NCBI GenBank assembly: GCA_030141605.1
Contig: JAQGDQ010000025.1
Span: 168,907 to 232,906 of the forward strand
DNA length: 64,000 bases
Origin: Tubiluchus corallicola
Lineage: Eukaryota; Priapulida; Priapulimorpha; Priapulimorphida; Tubiluchidae
Direction of reading: 5' to 3'
The position numbers were made by a program, and so were the translations under genes. Positions 12,901 to 24,271 of the stretch are shown piece after piece. Within the stretch, counting starts at the first letter, position 1; every line of letters starts with the position of its first letter. Below the pieces are notes generated by a model. The model was not told where the DNA came from, searched no databases, and saw nothing but the letters and a program-made list of their open reading frames with translations.

Positions 12901-13806
12901 TTCAGTATGTTCCTCTAATCCCTATGCTATAACTGACCTTCCTGAGTATATAATAACTCAATGTTTATTGCTAAGATAGACTATAGAGATACACAAGGAC
13001 TGTTTAGACATATCAAATAAAAATGATTTTAGTTTCAACCAGGTTCCCGGTGACAGATAGGTACAAAAAAGGATCCCCGAGTTTGATTTTTAATAACCGA
13101 CTGAAGCTATTTTCAACAGTGATGTAACTTATGCAAGGTTTCGGTTATTGTGCTTCTAGGTTATTATACATACATTATTATAATAATGTATAAGATTACA
13201 TATTTTAGTACTGTATTTAATTTCCTTTTACTTTCTAAAGTTCAACTTACTGTAAAGTGAAATCTTAAAACGTGCCAAAATTTCTCTGAATCCTGGTGCA
13301 TAGAACCATGCACATTTTGCATAGTAACAGTATATTTTGTAAATGACAATAAGCAGAGACAAAGCAAGCTGAACATGAACTATGGCAAAAACTAAATCTG
13401 AACACGAAAACTTTTTGTTTAGCAAGACCACTACATTTCAACAAAACTTTATCATTCCTGGCAACTAATGCTGCATTGATCATAAGATGAAATGGGGTTC
13501 AGTTACAAGATTCGGTTTCAATCTGGTAAAATTGTGAGAGTTTGGACTTGATTTGGTTATGGTAATCAAGTAGAAATAACTTTCGAATTCGATTCAAGCT
13601 TCGTCCCACCCCTAACCAGTATTGCAGAAAATACACTTACCATCTTTAAACAGCTGCTCCAATGCGGCACAAACCTTATCATTGATATCGGCTTTAATAA
13701 GATTGTTATACTCTTCGGAATGTTCACCTTGATCAGTCTCCATTGGTTCAGTCTTTGCTTCACTTTCAGTGGCCGCTTCAACCTGTACTTGTCCTTCCTC
13801 CTCCAT
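6921..13806 (-). CDS. HNRNPR: hnRNP R/Q-type RNA-binding protein
   Basis: Nuclear/cytoplasmic RNA-binding protein of the HNRNPR/SYNCRIP family, which acts in pre-mRNA processing, mRNA transport and translation control. Ten coding exons in transcript order: 13641-13806, 12496-12719, 12170-12274, 11539-11715, 10972-11107, 8876-9009, 8005-8226, 7675-7912, 7354-7529, 6921-7244. All have GT-AG borders and join in frame to 633 aa, the length of human HNRNPR. Visible domains: an acidic N-terminal domain (about 1-130); three RRMs at about 165-243 ([14 protein letters not shown]), 245-325 ([14 protein letters not shown]) and 341-411 (LYVRNL, DYGFLHF); then a Pro, Tyr and Gly-rich region; and an Arg-Gly-Gly tail (about 530-600) with the family end IAQQPLG. 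Vertebrates have two paralogues; this may be the single pre-duplication gene, so the symbol marks the family. A 5'-UTR splice acceptor lies at 13814-13815, so an upstream non-coding exon is expected. Confidence 0.95.
9088..9130 (+). repeat. tRNA-Thr-like SINE fragment
   Basis: The stretch 'gtggtctaatggtgatgg' followed by 'ttggactcgtagctcaa' matches, position by position, the minus-strand tRNA-like sequence at 56945-57012, covering its D-arm/A-box and anticodon region. The T-arm is not recognisable. It lies within an hnRNP intron and is most likely a decayed tRNA-derived SINE, not a tRNA gene. Confidence 0.4.
13500..13613. mobile_element. hAT-like MITE end near hnRNP exon 1
   Basis: The sequence 'tttcgaattcgattcaag' followed by 'cgtcccacccctaacc' is the inverted form of the TAGGGGTG...TTCGAA termini seen in the complete element at 15621-16049. 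The left boundary is not clear. The element sits in the first coding intron, with its end only about 30 bp from the donor of coding exon 1. Confidence 0.45.
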
Positions 13807-15612
13807 TATTTACCTGTAAAATTCAACAAAAAATACGAATTGTTAATTAATGTGTCCCACATAACAGTTTAAAAAAATTATTTCTGCACACAGCTGCAAT
13901 TCTCAATAGCGTTTAACTGAATTGAAAGCTTAAAGCCAAAATTTCAGTATGCAACATAGCAGTCTACATGCACAAATGCGAAAGTTAATTAAGCTGACCA
14001 ATGAATCGGATTAGCTTATTTACAATAACCTTGCTGAGAAGAATGGGTTAGAGTTCCAAAGCTTTCAATACCTCGCCAGGCTGCTTTTACAATGATCACG
14101 GGTGCTGAATTAACAGCTATTTATATAACCCTGATTAAAAATACTTTATGGTGTTCTTAGTCAATCCTGATGACTCAGTTTCAAACATTTTTTTGAAAGT
14201 ATCTATCTTGTTAGCACTACTAACACTTTCATTACAGTTGCCCCAGGATGATATCACACTCCGTGTGAAGAATTGTTTACAGAACCTGAGCCAGTGACCT
14301 CTAGTAACATCTAGTGAAGCATTTTTCTCCTTTGATTTTGTAGCAACCGCGATGTATTCTCTGGGGGTGCACCAAAATTTGGAAACAGCGGGATTTCGGT
14401 TCGTTTCCTTGATATAAAAAAATTCGGTAAAGTTTTGTTTCGCCAAATTCAGAAATTCAGCCAAAGCTGTGCTAAATTCGGATTTGATTTAGTTTGATTA
14501 AATAAATTAAATGCTGACATGGTAAAAAACTCCTTTTTAATAATTTCATAGTTCTCTGTGTGATCTTGAAAAGAAATTGTTCTTGCTAAAATAAGAGGTT
14601 TCATAACAATTGCCAAGATCAGCACTACATCGGCGTTGTTAAAAAGTGGATGGCAAATTCTAATTGAACGGACGTGATGAAAGTATGGATGCAATGAACG
14701 TAAATTGGACGTCTATTCACAAATTTAACAGACGTAGTTAAAATAAAAATTATGTGGTAAAAACTAATCAAACTGGTTTGTATTTGATATGGAAGTCCTT
14801 AACGTTTAAATTAACGTCCAGCTTATACTAAACATTACGCACACAACGTCAACAATTAATTACATAGGTCCATCGATTTGAAATTATGTACGACGCGTTC
14901 AAATATACATACAAAATGACATCTACTGTGTTCAAATACACATAGTAAATGGACGCTCGACGTTACGTTCACAATTACTTTGGTCCATCAGTCCCGTAAA
15001 CGGGCGTTCAATTTACATCCATTACCTCCAAAATTACGTCCAACGAAATATAGTAAACGGACGTCCATCACGTCCGTCGGAATACGTTCATCGGTTTAGT
15101 GAATGAACGCTCAAAATTACGTCCATCTCATCTAAAATCACGTTCACCAAAATAGGGAGACCCAAAGTGGACATCACTGCAGGATCAGCATCGCCGACTA
15201 ACCTAACAGTAACATCATTAACTAAAGCACCAGTACTCCAATCAAATAAACAAAAATACGTTGATACTTACTTTTATTATGATTATGTTATGAAAGACAA
15301 TAAAGGAACTAGAGAACTAAGCATTTATTAAATTTTTTATGCTTCCACACAGAACTACAAAGCCGCAAAAACGAGGAGTGAAGAGAGAAATTTCGGGGGT
15401 TTACGCACTGAGCAAAGGGCTTTGTTTGATTTCGATTATCTTTTACGACCTGCACATTCTCGCAGACACCTGGGTACGGGACATCCGAAGCTTGATTGCT
15501 TAGTAATAATAATTATTATTGGTCTGACGAACACAAATATATTCCTTAACCATTTTTGAATATGAACTCCTTTATATTTAACTTTTAACAAATTTCAGTT
15601 TTTGCCATACCT
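13807..15612. other. Divergent intergenic region, left part
   Basis: Upstream of hnRNP R/Q. A hAT-like 'gggggtgcaccaaaatttgg' stretch lies at 14364-14500 and an ACGTCC-rich repeat at 14660-15160, listed separately. A 5'-UTR exon of hnRNP may lie near 15270-15480, where the minus strand has a 'gtaagtatc' donor-like site below a GC-richer block; this is unproven. No protein gene was seen. Confidence 0.4.
14660..15160. repeat. ACGTCC-rich repeat with imperfect terminal inversions
   Basis: Many degenerate copies of 'aa(a)ttacgtcca', 'acgttca' and 'gaacg' occur in both orientations. The outer 50-60 bases (about 14663-14720 and 15107-15155) align with each other as imperfect inverted repeats; for example 'gtctattcac' on the left faces 'gtgaatgaacg' on the right. 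It looks like an old foldback or MITE-type element. No clean target-site duplication was found. Confidence 0.45.
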
Positions 15613-15620
15613 ATAGTTAT

Positions 15621-16049
15621 TAGGGGTGAGCATTCTCTACCAGAAAGCGAATTCGAACCGAGCCGAATCTGTGACTTTCGAATTCGAATTGAACCGAACT
15701 TCAGTGTTTCGAATTCGAATTGAGATTGAACGATTTTCGAACTAGTTTTCGAACCACCAGTAAAAATTAGTCTTACAAAGATCATGCATATCACTAGATT
15801 TTGTTCTGCAATAAAACAACTAGTAATTTGCTTAAAGTTGTGCATGGAAATAACAACTAAATTATGTTAATTGCATGATGTTTCAATCGTTTAAATGATG
15901 AGGAATATATGTGATTGAAGTGCTGAATTTTTCGAATCTATAGTTTTGGATTCGAATCGAGTTCGAACTAAAAAAACTCGTTCAAATCGAATTCGAGCAT
16001 TCGAATTCGATTCGAATGTTCGAACTCGAACGTTCGATGCTCAACCCTA
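15621..16049. mobile_element. Intact hAT-type MITE with perfect 8-bp target duplication
   Basis: The element begins TAGGGGTGAGCAT and ends ATGCTCAACCCTA, which are inverted termini with one mismatch. It is flanked by a perfect 8-bp direct repeat, ATAGTTAT, at 15613-15620 and 16050-16057. Inside, near both ends, it is packed with TTCGAA-type palindromic motifs. An 8-bp duplication with TAGGG(G/T)TG ends is the hallmark of hAT-superfamily non-autonomous elements. At 429 bp there is no room for a transposase. The exact duplication suggests a fairly young insertion. Confidence 0.85.
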
Positions 16050-16836
16050 ATAGTTATTTGCAAACTGTTATTATCCATCATGCTAGTGGATATTATAATT
16101 ATAGTTCTCTATACGTCTACTTGCTTGCCAGTGTACGTGCAATGTATCTGTGCAATAAAATTAATTCAAATGAAATTGATTCGAGTATAATAATTATGGT
16201 AACATAAAAATGAAAAGTATCTGTTTGTGTGCCATATTGGCACCAAAAAAAGTAAACAAAAAAGTCCAACTGAAAAAGTACAGTAAAAAGACTACAAAAA
16301 AGTGACAGTACAGTGTCCTGATTCTACAATGAGTCTTTGACGTGTTTGACCTTGAATGAATTTTATTATTAAATACATGTCACTAGACCCTATTTCAATA
16401 ATAAACCTAATTCAAGGAACAAAAGGAATAATTACATTGATGCAAACATCCTATGGCAAAAAAAGATTTCTCCAATACTTTTTATTAAACATAATGTTTG
16501 AATTGTATATCAATACTTTAACATCAATTCCTCACTGTGTGATAAAAACTGGTGTATTTGAAACTACATAATTAATTTTAATAAAAAATCCTTCATATTA
16601 GTAACAACAACTTTAAGGTTTTTCATAAAATTAATAAATCCAATAAAACTAAACACTGTGACTACATTTGCAACTGTTATAACGCAAAAATAAGCAAAAA
16701 GGAAAACAGAGTTTCACTAAGGATTAACAATAAAAGAGTGAGTTTAAGAAAATTTCAAAAATGGCAAAATTCGGCTTGATTCGAGTTCAAAGGCAATAAA
16801 ATTACAGTCAATACAAATTCGCTTTCTGGTAGGGAA

Positions 16837-17081
16837 TAGAGGCGGGCATCGAGCATTCGAGTCCGAAATCGATTCGAACAAGTTTTTTTACTTTGAATTG
16901 TGATTGTGGATTCGAATAATTCACCACTTCAACCAATAAGTGTTCTACTGGTTTATCATTCAAACTTTTAAAACAGCATGCAATCAACACAATTTGGTTG
17001 TGATTTCTGTACACAGTTTTTCAAGTCCAACAGCCAAAATTCGATTCGAATTAGCTATCTGAAAGAGAATGCTCAGCCCTA
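16837..17081. mobile_element. Second hAT-type MITE, nested in an older relative
   Basis: Ends TAGAGGCGGGCAT and ATGCTCAGCCCTA are imperfect inverted termini. The interior is rich in ATTCGAAT. The flanks gtagggaa (16829-16836) and gtaaagaa (17082-17089) look like a decayed 8-bp target duplication. The sequence just left ('attcgctttctggtaggga') is the reverse complement of the sub-terminal part of the 15621 element, so this copy appears to have inserted into the end of an older family member. Length is about 245 bp. Confidence 0.65.
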
Positions 17082-17209
17082 GTAAAGAATGCTTATACTT
17101 ATTATTCATCTTCGACATTCTTCGTCGCTTTTCCTGATGAGAAATTGGCTCGCAACGGATAGTTGCTGTGCACGTAAAAATCTCGCTACTTCAGGATTAA
17201 AAAGTCGAC

Positions 17210-17223
17210 GTTGTTATGGCAAC
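17210..17223 (+). promoter_or_regulatory. RFX X-box upstream of DNAJB13
   Basis: The 14-mer GTTGTTATGGCAAC fits the X-box consensus RYYNYY-N(1-3)-RRNRAC exactly, with near-perfect dyad symmetry. It ends 132 bp before the DNAJB13 start codon. RFX transcription factors bind this motif in promoters of cilia genes across animals, and DNAJB13 is an axonemal protein, so motif and gene fit each other. Binding itself is inferred. Confidence 0.7.
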
Positions 17224-17355
17224 AGAATTATGTAGTAGCCTAATAGGGCAGAGAGAAACGTCAAATGCAGAGATTATCTGTCCGTGCTTCCAACATTTTT
17301 CATTTTTACATTTATACGAAATTTAGCAAAGAATGGCATCTATGTAGTAATAATT

Positions 17356-20300
17356 ATGAGGTTAATTGACTACTATTCTTGCCTTGGCTTAACCAGATCT
17401 GCCACAAGCACAGATATAAAAAAAGCGTAAGTCAGACTCACGGATGGGTAAGCTTTCGAATAATATTATACCGAACGTTCAACCTCGCGTGGATGTTTTG
17501 ATTGTGAATGATGTTCAAAGTTTTTCTGTTTCACGCCGTTTTATGCAATAACAGGCTCAGGTTAGACTAAACTGATGTAAACTGGAAACTTCAGAACAAG
17601 GGAACGATGTAGACGAGTGAATTGACAATTTAATATTAATAATAATTAAATTATGTTTGCTTGCACATAGTCACACTTGTCGCATGCAAGTAGAAATATC
17701 TATAGACAACAAGCCAGATAAATATCCTTTGCATGAATATAATGATGTCAAAGCATTTATATTAGATCTGCCTAAATATTACTGTTTAGCTGACATAAAG
17801 TTTAAACAAATTAAACTTTAAAATTAAAGTTTAAAGGGTGTTAATTGCATGAATGAATGTAAATTGTTCAATTCTCAAATTACTAAAACATCGAAAGCTA
17901 TAATTGACCCAGTTAACTTTGCAATTGAAATCAAATTACCTGCCTGTTTGTTATGCAGAAGAATCACTTCGTTCGTACTTCTCATCAAAATATTCGTCGG
18001 TGTCAGTTTCAAAAGATATCAGTACAACTATTTCTGCCATATAGGGATCTGTTTATACCAACCGCCCATTTAACCTGTATAATTCTTACGTTTCTATAAC
18101 CTGTAAAGAATATTTGTTCTTTATTCTCTATGATCTTGTATAGTTTTTGCAAGCTACGACATTGTTCTTCTTGTAATGTCCTGCCTAGTATTTTTCAACC
18201 AATTAAAGCTGTTGTTTTTGCTTTCCTTTGTATGTCATTAAGCATATCTTTCTGATGATAAAATATGGTTAGTATAACAATTCTAATGACATGCAAACTA
18301 ACAACAGAATAACCATTTTTGCAAATTTTAATTTGTAGTTTTGAACATGTAAGTCCTAGGTCTATAAATGTTAGCTTCTCACTTAATATACCTTTCACAT
18401 TTTTCCTAATTGCAAATGGTACATGTTGTGTTTTTCACTCAACTCAAGTAACATATTTGCATCATGTGCATATACAGCTGGACAAATTTCCGAGCATTCA
18501 TTCTTCTCTCATTTGTAGTGAGTGATTGTGCCCTGAGGCATGCTAAAACTTTTATTGAGCTAGCAGTGCCATTTAAAGCTTGCATCTTTCTAAGTTGCGG
18601 CCATCGAATAGTCATTGTCTCGTAGAACAGATCTTCTTTTGCTGAAGATATGGGGTACTATTTTCTTGGCTTTGAATACGCTAATCTGCTAACTTTTGCA
18701 GGTATCGCAGACTCGCTCTGAAGTATCACCCAAAACGGAATGCAGATCCAGAAGAAACGGACAAGTTTTATCAAATAGCCGAGGCCTATGATGTTCTAAT
18801 TAATGGTAGGCGATAATTTTTGTCTATCTGTCATTTCTATGTGATGCCCTGATAACAAATTATGATAGTATAGCTAATGTTATAAGTGTAATGGTTTGAA
18901 CAATTCATGGTTAACATTGACGATGTTAACGGTGAAGGTAAGAGAAATAATTCAATTCAATTCAATTTTTATTTTCTCAATAGCAGTTTAAAATTCATCT
19001 TAATTATTTTTATATTTCATTGTAGCCGAGAAGGAGCAGTGAAAGACCTATTGGTCACTTGGTCAGCTGACCCTTATTAAAGATACAAGTTTATTTACAG
19101 GGTGATGACATTTTTATGAAACAAACGCAATTCAACTGAAAACAAAAGAAATTATCATAAGCAAGACAAAACAGGATTCAACTAAGGGCAAAAATTATAT
19201 CACACAAAAGCAACAAAATCAAACTCAAGAGCAAAAACAAAATTCCGCTTAACAAAAACAGAAATAAGCTGTGCTATAAGCATAAAAAACTAGTGAAGTT
19301 ACTCGTTAAATGTCAGGAAGGCATTACTGTTATTGCTCAGAACTTAAAAGAAAGGGTACATGCTTTATGTTTTTTGCACTCTCGTTTTGGACATTTGCTT
19401 GATTCTCGAGCAGTGGTTTTCCTTGTGAATCTGAGCAATCAGGTACTTTTCGGTAAAAGCAGCCTCCTCAGAATGAAACCTAAAATTGCCTCGATCAAGT
19501 ATTTCACTGCAGTCTGCACTAAAAGTCTAGAACTAACACTTCTAAGCTAGTGGAACTTTCCAAAAGTAAGAGATGATCTGGTTATTGGTCATCATGCATT
19601 TTGCCATGAAGTTAAGCAATGCCAGGCCTGGTTAGTAAATGGGTGTTTACACTCAGTTGCTTATTGACTTCAAGTGTGATTAGTGGTTACAATATATAAA
19701 CTTTTCTTTTTTGTTGCAGATCTGTGTATATAATTATCTGTTTTGTAATTATAATTAACTGCTAATTATTATTATTATATCTTCTATACTATAGACAAAC
19801 TGAGAGCCATTTATGATCAGTTTGGTGAAGAAGGGTTAAGACGTGGCGTTCCACTTATAAGTGATGACGACGGTACAAATTTTACTGAACCGTACATTTT
19901 TCACGGAGATGCTGAAAAAGTATTTAAGGACTTCTTTGGGGGCATCAATCCATTTTCAGGTAAGTTTGAAACTCACGAAATCTTGTGGCAGTAATAACAC
20001 ATTAAAGATAAACTGCAAGAATATAAAGACGAATAATGCTGGTAAGTAAGATTAACAAGTAATAGCTGATTAATCACCAGAAGCCTTTTTTCGTACAAAT
20101 ATATTAATAACACATAAAGCCATGTTAACTAGAATATCCTCAGTAATGAAACGAAAAGCAAAACAGGATTTTGATTTTGTTGTGGGAGTTTGTATGAATT
20201 CTACTAGTTCTTGTCATTGATAATTATTTCTGTGTAAAAAGTTTTTTCAGGATGAGAATAACAATGAATTTTCTGTTTAGATTACTTTACCGGAATAGTA

Positions 20301-21948
20301 AATGATCCTGCCACAGGACTTGGAGGCCTGGGAGGAAAACACCGTGCAAGAAAACAAGATCCATCCATCGAACAAGAACTTCAGTTGACACTCGAAGAGT
20401 GTTTTTATGGTTGCACCAAGAAAATGAAAATTTCAAGAAGGGTAAAACACTTATTTATCATTTATCCACAATTCATCACTGTTTCCATTACTGGATTTTC
20501 ATGCAAAGTTTGTTGCAGGTTCTGAACGAAGATGGTGAAACGACAACCATGAGAGAGAAAATTTTGACGATTCCAGTTCAAAGAGGTTGTAAAGTTGGGA
20601 CAAGATTTACATTTCCACAAGAGGGAGATCAAGGACCTAATATTATTCCAGGTGCTGCATGTAGCAATAAACCACTTTTATTAATGACTAGTTCGGAATC
20701 CAAAGCTTTATGTTATGCACTTTCCACATGCACATGCAAACAGAATAAGTTTTGCTCAAACAGTATATGGATTTGTAAAATGCCTACCTGCTTGGATGTG
20801 ATTTAGAACACCATGGCATCTGTTTTTTGTGAAAATTTAAAATATGCATTCTTTGTGTCTTAATAATAAACGGGTGCTGACTTTTGTATTACGTAAAGAC
20901 CAATCACACCGAGTAGATCATGGTGAAACAAACCTCTTTATAGAGTTACTTCCTGAGTAACACAAAAATTTCGTCTGGAAACAATTAATTGTCTAGCTAT
21001 TAAAGGTAACCGCAATGATTTTTTGATCATAGGTTATTCTAAAGCAGGTAAAAATTTCATTTTATGTGCATATTTGGTATGTACTTAATATATTAAATGC
21101 TAAAGTGATTTTTACATTTAAGTATAAGTTTGGTTGGCAAGCAAAGCTAACAATGGCATCACTATTGGCTGCAATTTTCTAACATCAAAAGTCAGGTAAA
21201 TATTGCACCAGAAGTATCACATAGTTATCCATGTGTCTGCTAATCCCAGAAAATACCTGTTATGGTGAATTTAACAGGAATAGAGGACAGTTCTTACCAT
21301 ATTCTATCCCATAACAATTCTGCCAAATATCTACATCTTCGACTTGCATTTTTTACAGCCGATCTAATATTTGTAACAGTTGAAAAACCCCATCCGCTCT
21401 TCCGCCGGGATGGTCCGGATTTGATCTACACGGAAAATGTCGAACTGGGTGAAGCTCTAGGAGGTTATACAGTACAGCTGCAAACCATTGATGATCGCAA
21501 GCTAAGAATTCCTATTAATGATATCATAAAGTAAGTGGATAGCAGACTTTTAGAATTTCGTGACATCATCCGTACAAAGCAGCTAGTGAAATTTTGGAAG
21601 TATATTTATTGTAATGTAAACAATGTATTATAATACGCAATCAATGTGTTTTATTCTAAAGTGATAATCGATAATGTCCGGATTTCGGCTAATGTTAGGC
21701 TGAAAAAACTTACAAAAACCCACAATGGTATAATTTACATGACAAAATGCTAACTATATTTTGCATTATTTTAAACCTTGTACGTGTATTACAGACCTGA
21801 CTATGTCAAAATTGTACCAGGAGAGGGGATGCCTCTGTCACACAGCAACTTCTCTGAAAAGGGAAACTTGAGAATCGAATTCAATGTTGGTTTTCCTAAG
21901 CGTCTCACTGCACAGCAAAAACTTGCCGTAAAGAAAGACCTAAAGTGA
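17356..21948 (+). CDS. DNAJB13: DnaJ homologue subfamily B member 13 (axonemal)
   Basis: Type II J-protein known as a radial-spoke component of motile cilia and sperm flagella. Seven exons: 17356-17426, 18702-18805, 19795-19959, 20281-20441, 20519-20651, 21359-21530, 21795-21948. They join in frame to 319 aa (human about 316). The N-terminal J domain (about 1-70) starts [16 protein letters not shown] and has the helix II/III pattern [10 protein letters not shown] then EAYDVLIND. The catalytic HPD tripeptide is HPK (residues 33-35), so the Asp needed to stimulate Hsp70 is missing, as in human DNAJB13 (HPL). The usual long Gly/Phe linker is reduced. The two C-terminal substrate-binding domains follow ([45 protein letters not shown]), ending with a dimerisation tail. 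A consensus RFX X-box precedes it, and an AATAAA lies at 22326-22331. It is divergent from hnRNP R/Q. Confidence 0.95.
18945..19110 (+). repeat. Possible retroelement 3' tail in DNAJB13 intron 2
   Basis: A run of 'attcaattcaattcaattt' is followed by a short non-coding segment that has the look of a LINE or SINE tail. No coding remnant is seen, and the assignment is weak. Confidence 0.2.
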
Positions 21949-23243
21949 CTAGTCTATATATCAAATTGCTTTGTGGATAGAGATTTTTATTAAGTATTTT
22001 ATCTAGTATTAATAAGAGTACTGGTGCATATGGCTCTGCATTTACAGCTTAACTGTTGTTGTTGTTGTTTAGAAGAGCTTGGCTCATTAAATCTTAGTGC
22101 ACAATTGTATGTACTGTTTCTTGCTTGCATAAAATTTTACATATAAATGTGCAAATATCTTTCGTGTTTAACTTGTAATATTGCTTCCCTAATTGCTACA
22201 GCATGCACCACCTAATGCCAGTTTAATTTAGAGCCCTGTTATGCCAGAAGTAATTATATGTAACACGGCAAATATGACAATATCATGAAATTTATTTACA
22301 ATGATAATGCATAGCATTTTTCTTAAATAAAATTCTTATCAAATAACATGGCCAGTTCATGCACTTATACTGTATGACTGATGTATCTATATGATATCTT
22401 TACACTCAAGCTAAATTCATTATTATCTAACAGCTTTAGACTAGACTGCACACTTCTGCTTTCAAACACAGAGAGCAAAGCTAACTAATGATAAAATCAA
22501 GGCGTGTGTCAATATTGATAGAGTTTACTGATGACAGTATAAAAATTTCGTATAGTCACACGTGTATAAAAAATGAGATGCAAAACTCTCCAAACACTCT
22601 CAACAAATCAGAATTTGATTCACATGTTCCGAGATAAATTTAACTTGCAACACTCCTTCAAACCTAAAAAGAGTAAAAAACTGAAGCAATAAATTTTGAT
22701 GATAAATAAACTTCTACAATAAGAAAGCGTAGATAAATGTTTTTGATCAAGTGTATATATATCGAGCAGTTTTTTCAAACGTAATAACCACTGGCTTAGT
22801 ATAGAACATGATAGCTTTATAAAGTCTTCATAACTTCCATGAAAATAAGTAATGTCTGGCTCTGTAGCTAGTATGTTTTGCACAGCTAAAGAGCCAAATA
22901 CATGGCCATTTTGTTGCAAATGAAACTTACTCCATTGCATTACTTTGAAAGAAATATCAATATTACTTTATCAGGCAAGTCAGAGATTAAATTTGCAAAA
23001 TAAAGTGAAATAAGCCTTCTACACTATAGGCCCAGAAGACCAAATTTCAGTGCTTGCAATTTCAGTACTAATACTGAAGTAGGAGCACAAGTGCACTTCC
23101 TCTTTTTAAACTCCAGTAAATGTGACCAAATTTTAACTTTGAATTCAGTGTCATAAATAAAAGAACACACTGCTTTGCTATAATAATAGTCTACAAACAG
23201 CTTTTCTTACCTGTAATGAGTTACAAATAGAAAGTCATTCCTG
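21949..23243. other. Convergent intergenic region DNAJB13 / COX17
   Basis: Contains the 3' UTR of DNAJB13 (polyadenylation motif at 22326-22331), a short (GTT)n run at 22053-22070, and presumably the COX17 3' UTR. A minus-strand open frame of about 106 codons at 22620-22940 shows no recognised domain and lies in AT-rich sequence; I take it as chance. Confidence 0.6.
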
Positions 23244-24271
23244 CTATACGTTGAACCCTAATGCTCTCATGCAGGCTTTGTGAGCTTCTATTAAATGCAG
23301 ACAATTTTCTTCGCCATTCTGAATGATGCTAAAAAATATAAGAAACTTATACTATGCTGTGCAGCTTGAAGCCCAGCGATATGACGAGATAAGCCTCAGC
23401 TTTGCATAAAACAGTAATGTAATTTCTGTGACTTGGTAACTTAAGATCTTAAAACACAGAAGAGCCGCTGTGTGTTCTAGCAAAGTTTTTGCTTAATTGT
23501 TCTATCAGATGTTACCATAAAGCATGTAGAATTTTTGGCTTTACTTAGATTTGGCAAAGAGGTTGTTTTTTAATCGGGTTCTGTTTATGGACTTATTCAG
23601 ATGACATTTAAAATGTGCGTAAAGAAAAAACTGGTGGGATTTTCATTTTTACATTCAGTGAGCAAAGAAAATGCATTTTATTAAAGATTAGTAAAGACAA
23701 AAATACGTGCAAAAGTTTTTGGCCAAGGACATCTGAAGTGATCTACGTGGACTCAAGTGATTCAGTTTGGTGGAGAGTTCAACTAAAGGATGATAACAAA
23801 TCGAAAAGATTTTGGTGCTCCGGGACTGTAAGTAGAAAAAATAAAAATTTATATGCAGCAAATATAGTAGAAACTTATGCACAAATTGTTGTAATAATGT
23901 GCATGCAGCAAGCCAGATAAGGTATCAAGTCGGTCAGAAGTCACAACCCTGGAGTATCTTGAAAATTAAGACACGTACTTTACTTACAGATACTCTAGTA
24001 CAATTATAGTACCAAACTTCAGCAGTGCTATATTCTTATCAAGTACACTTTGGCGTATTTCTATTATTTGTGTTACTTTGCACCAATACTTAGTATAAAA
24101 CTAATATTACTATTACTAGTATTACTAAAAATTAAAGTATTATTTAACAACACTTGACAATCTTCACCATTCGTCACGAATCTTTTTTGTTTCCGGGCAT
24201 GCACAGCAAGGTTTGAGCTTTTTGTCGTCATCCTGTTTCTTTTCTTGTGGTTTTTCTTTTCCTTTGTCCAT
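23244..24271 (-). CDS. COX17: Cytochrome c oxidase copper chaperone Cox17
   Basis: Small soluble protein of the mitochondrial intermembrane space that hands copper to Sco1 and Cox11 for assembly of cytochrome c oxidase. Two coding exons, 24168-24271 and 23244-23328, joined by a GT-AG intron of 839 bp, give 62 aa (human 63). The diagnostic sequence [11 protein letters not shown] is at residues 20-30: Cys22-Cys23 form the copper site. Twin CX9C motifs are complete (Cys25/Cys35 and Cys44/Cys54), as needed for oxidative folding by the Mia40 pathway. The C-terminus [15 protein letters not shown] is typical of the family. The splice junction divides the codon for Cys35. The gene is too short and too split to show up as one long open frame. 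It starts 213 bp from TRAPPC3 on the opposite strand. Confidence 0.95.

Noticed and set aside
20399-20806. 135-codon frame starting in DNAJB13 exon 4
   Set aside because: It is exon sequence read in a different frame through an intron; the spliced frame gives the DNAJB13 protein.
22620-22940. 106-codon minus-strand open frame between DNAJB13 and COX17
   Set aside because: No recognisable domain, AT-rich codons, and it falls in the expected COX17 3' flank.
23615-23920. 101-codon plus-strand open frame
   Set aside because: It lies inside the COX17 intron on the other strand, has no recognised similarity, and its end is intron-like AT-rich sequence.
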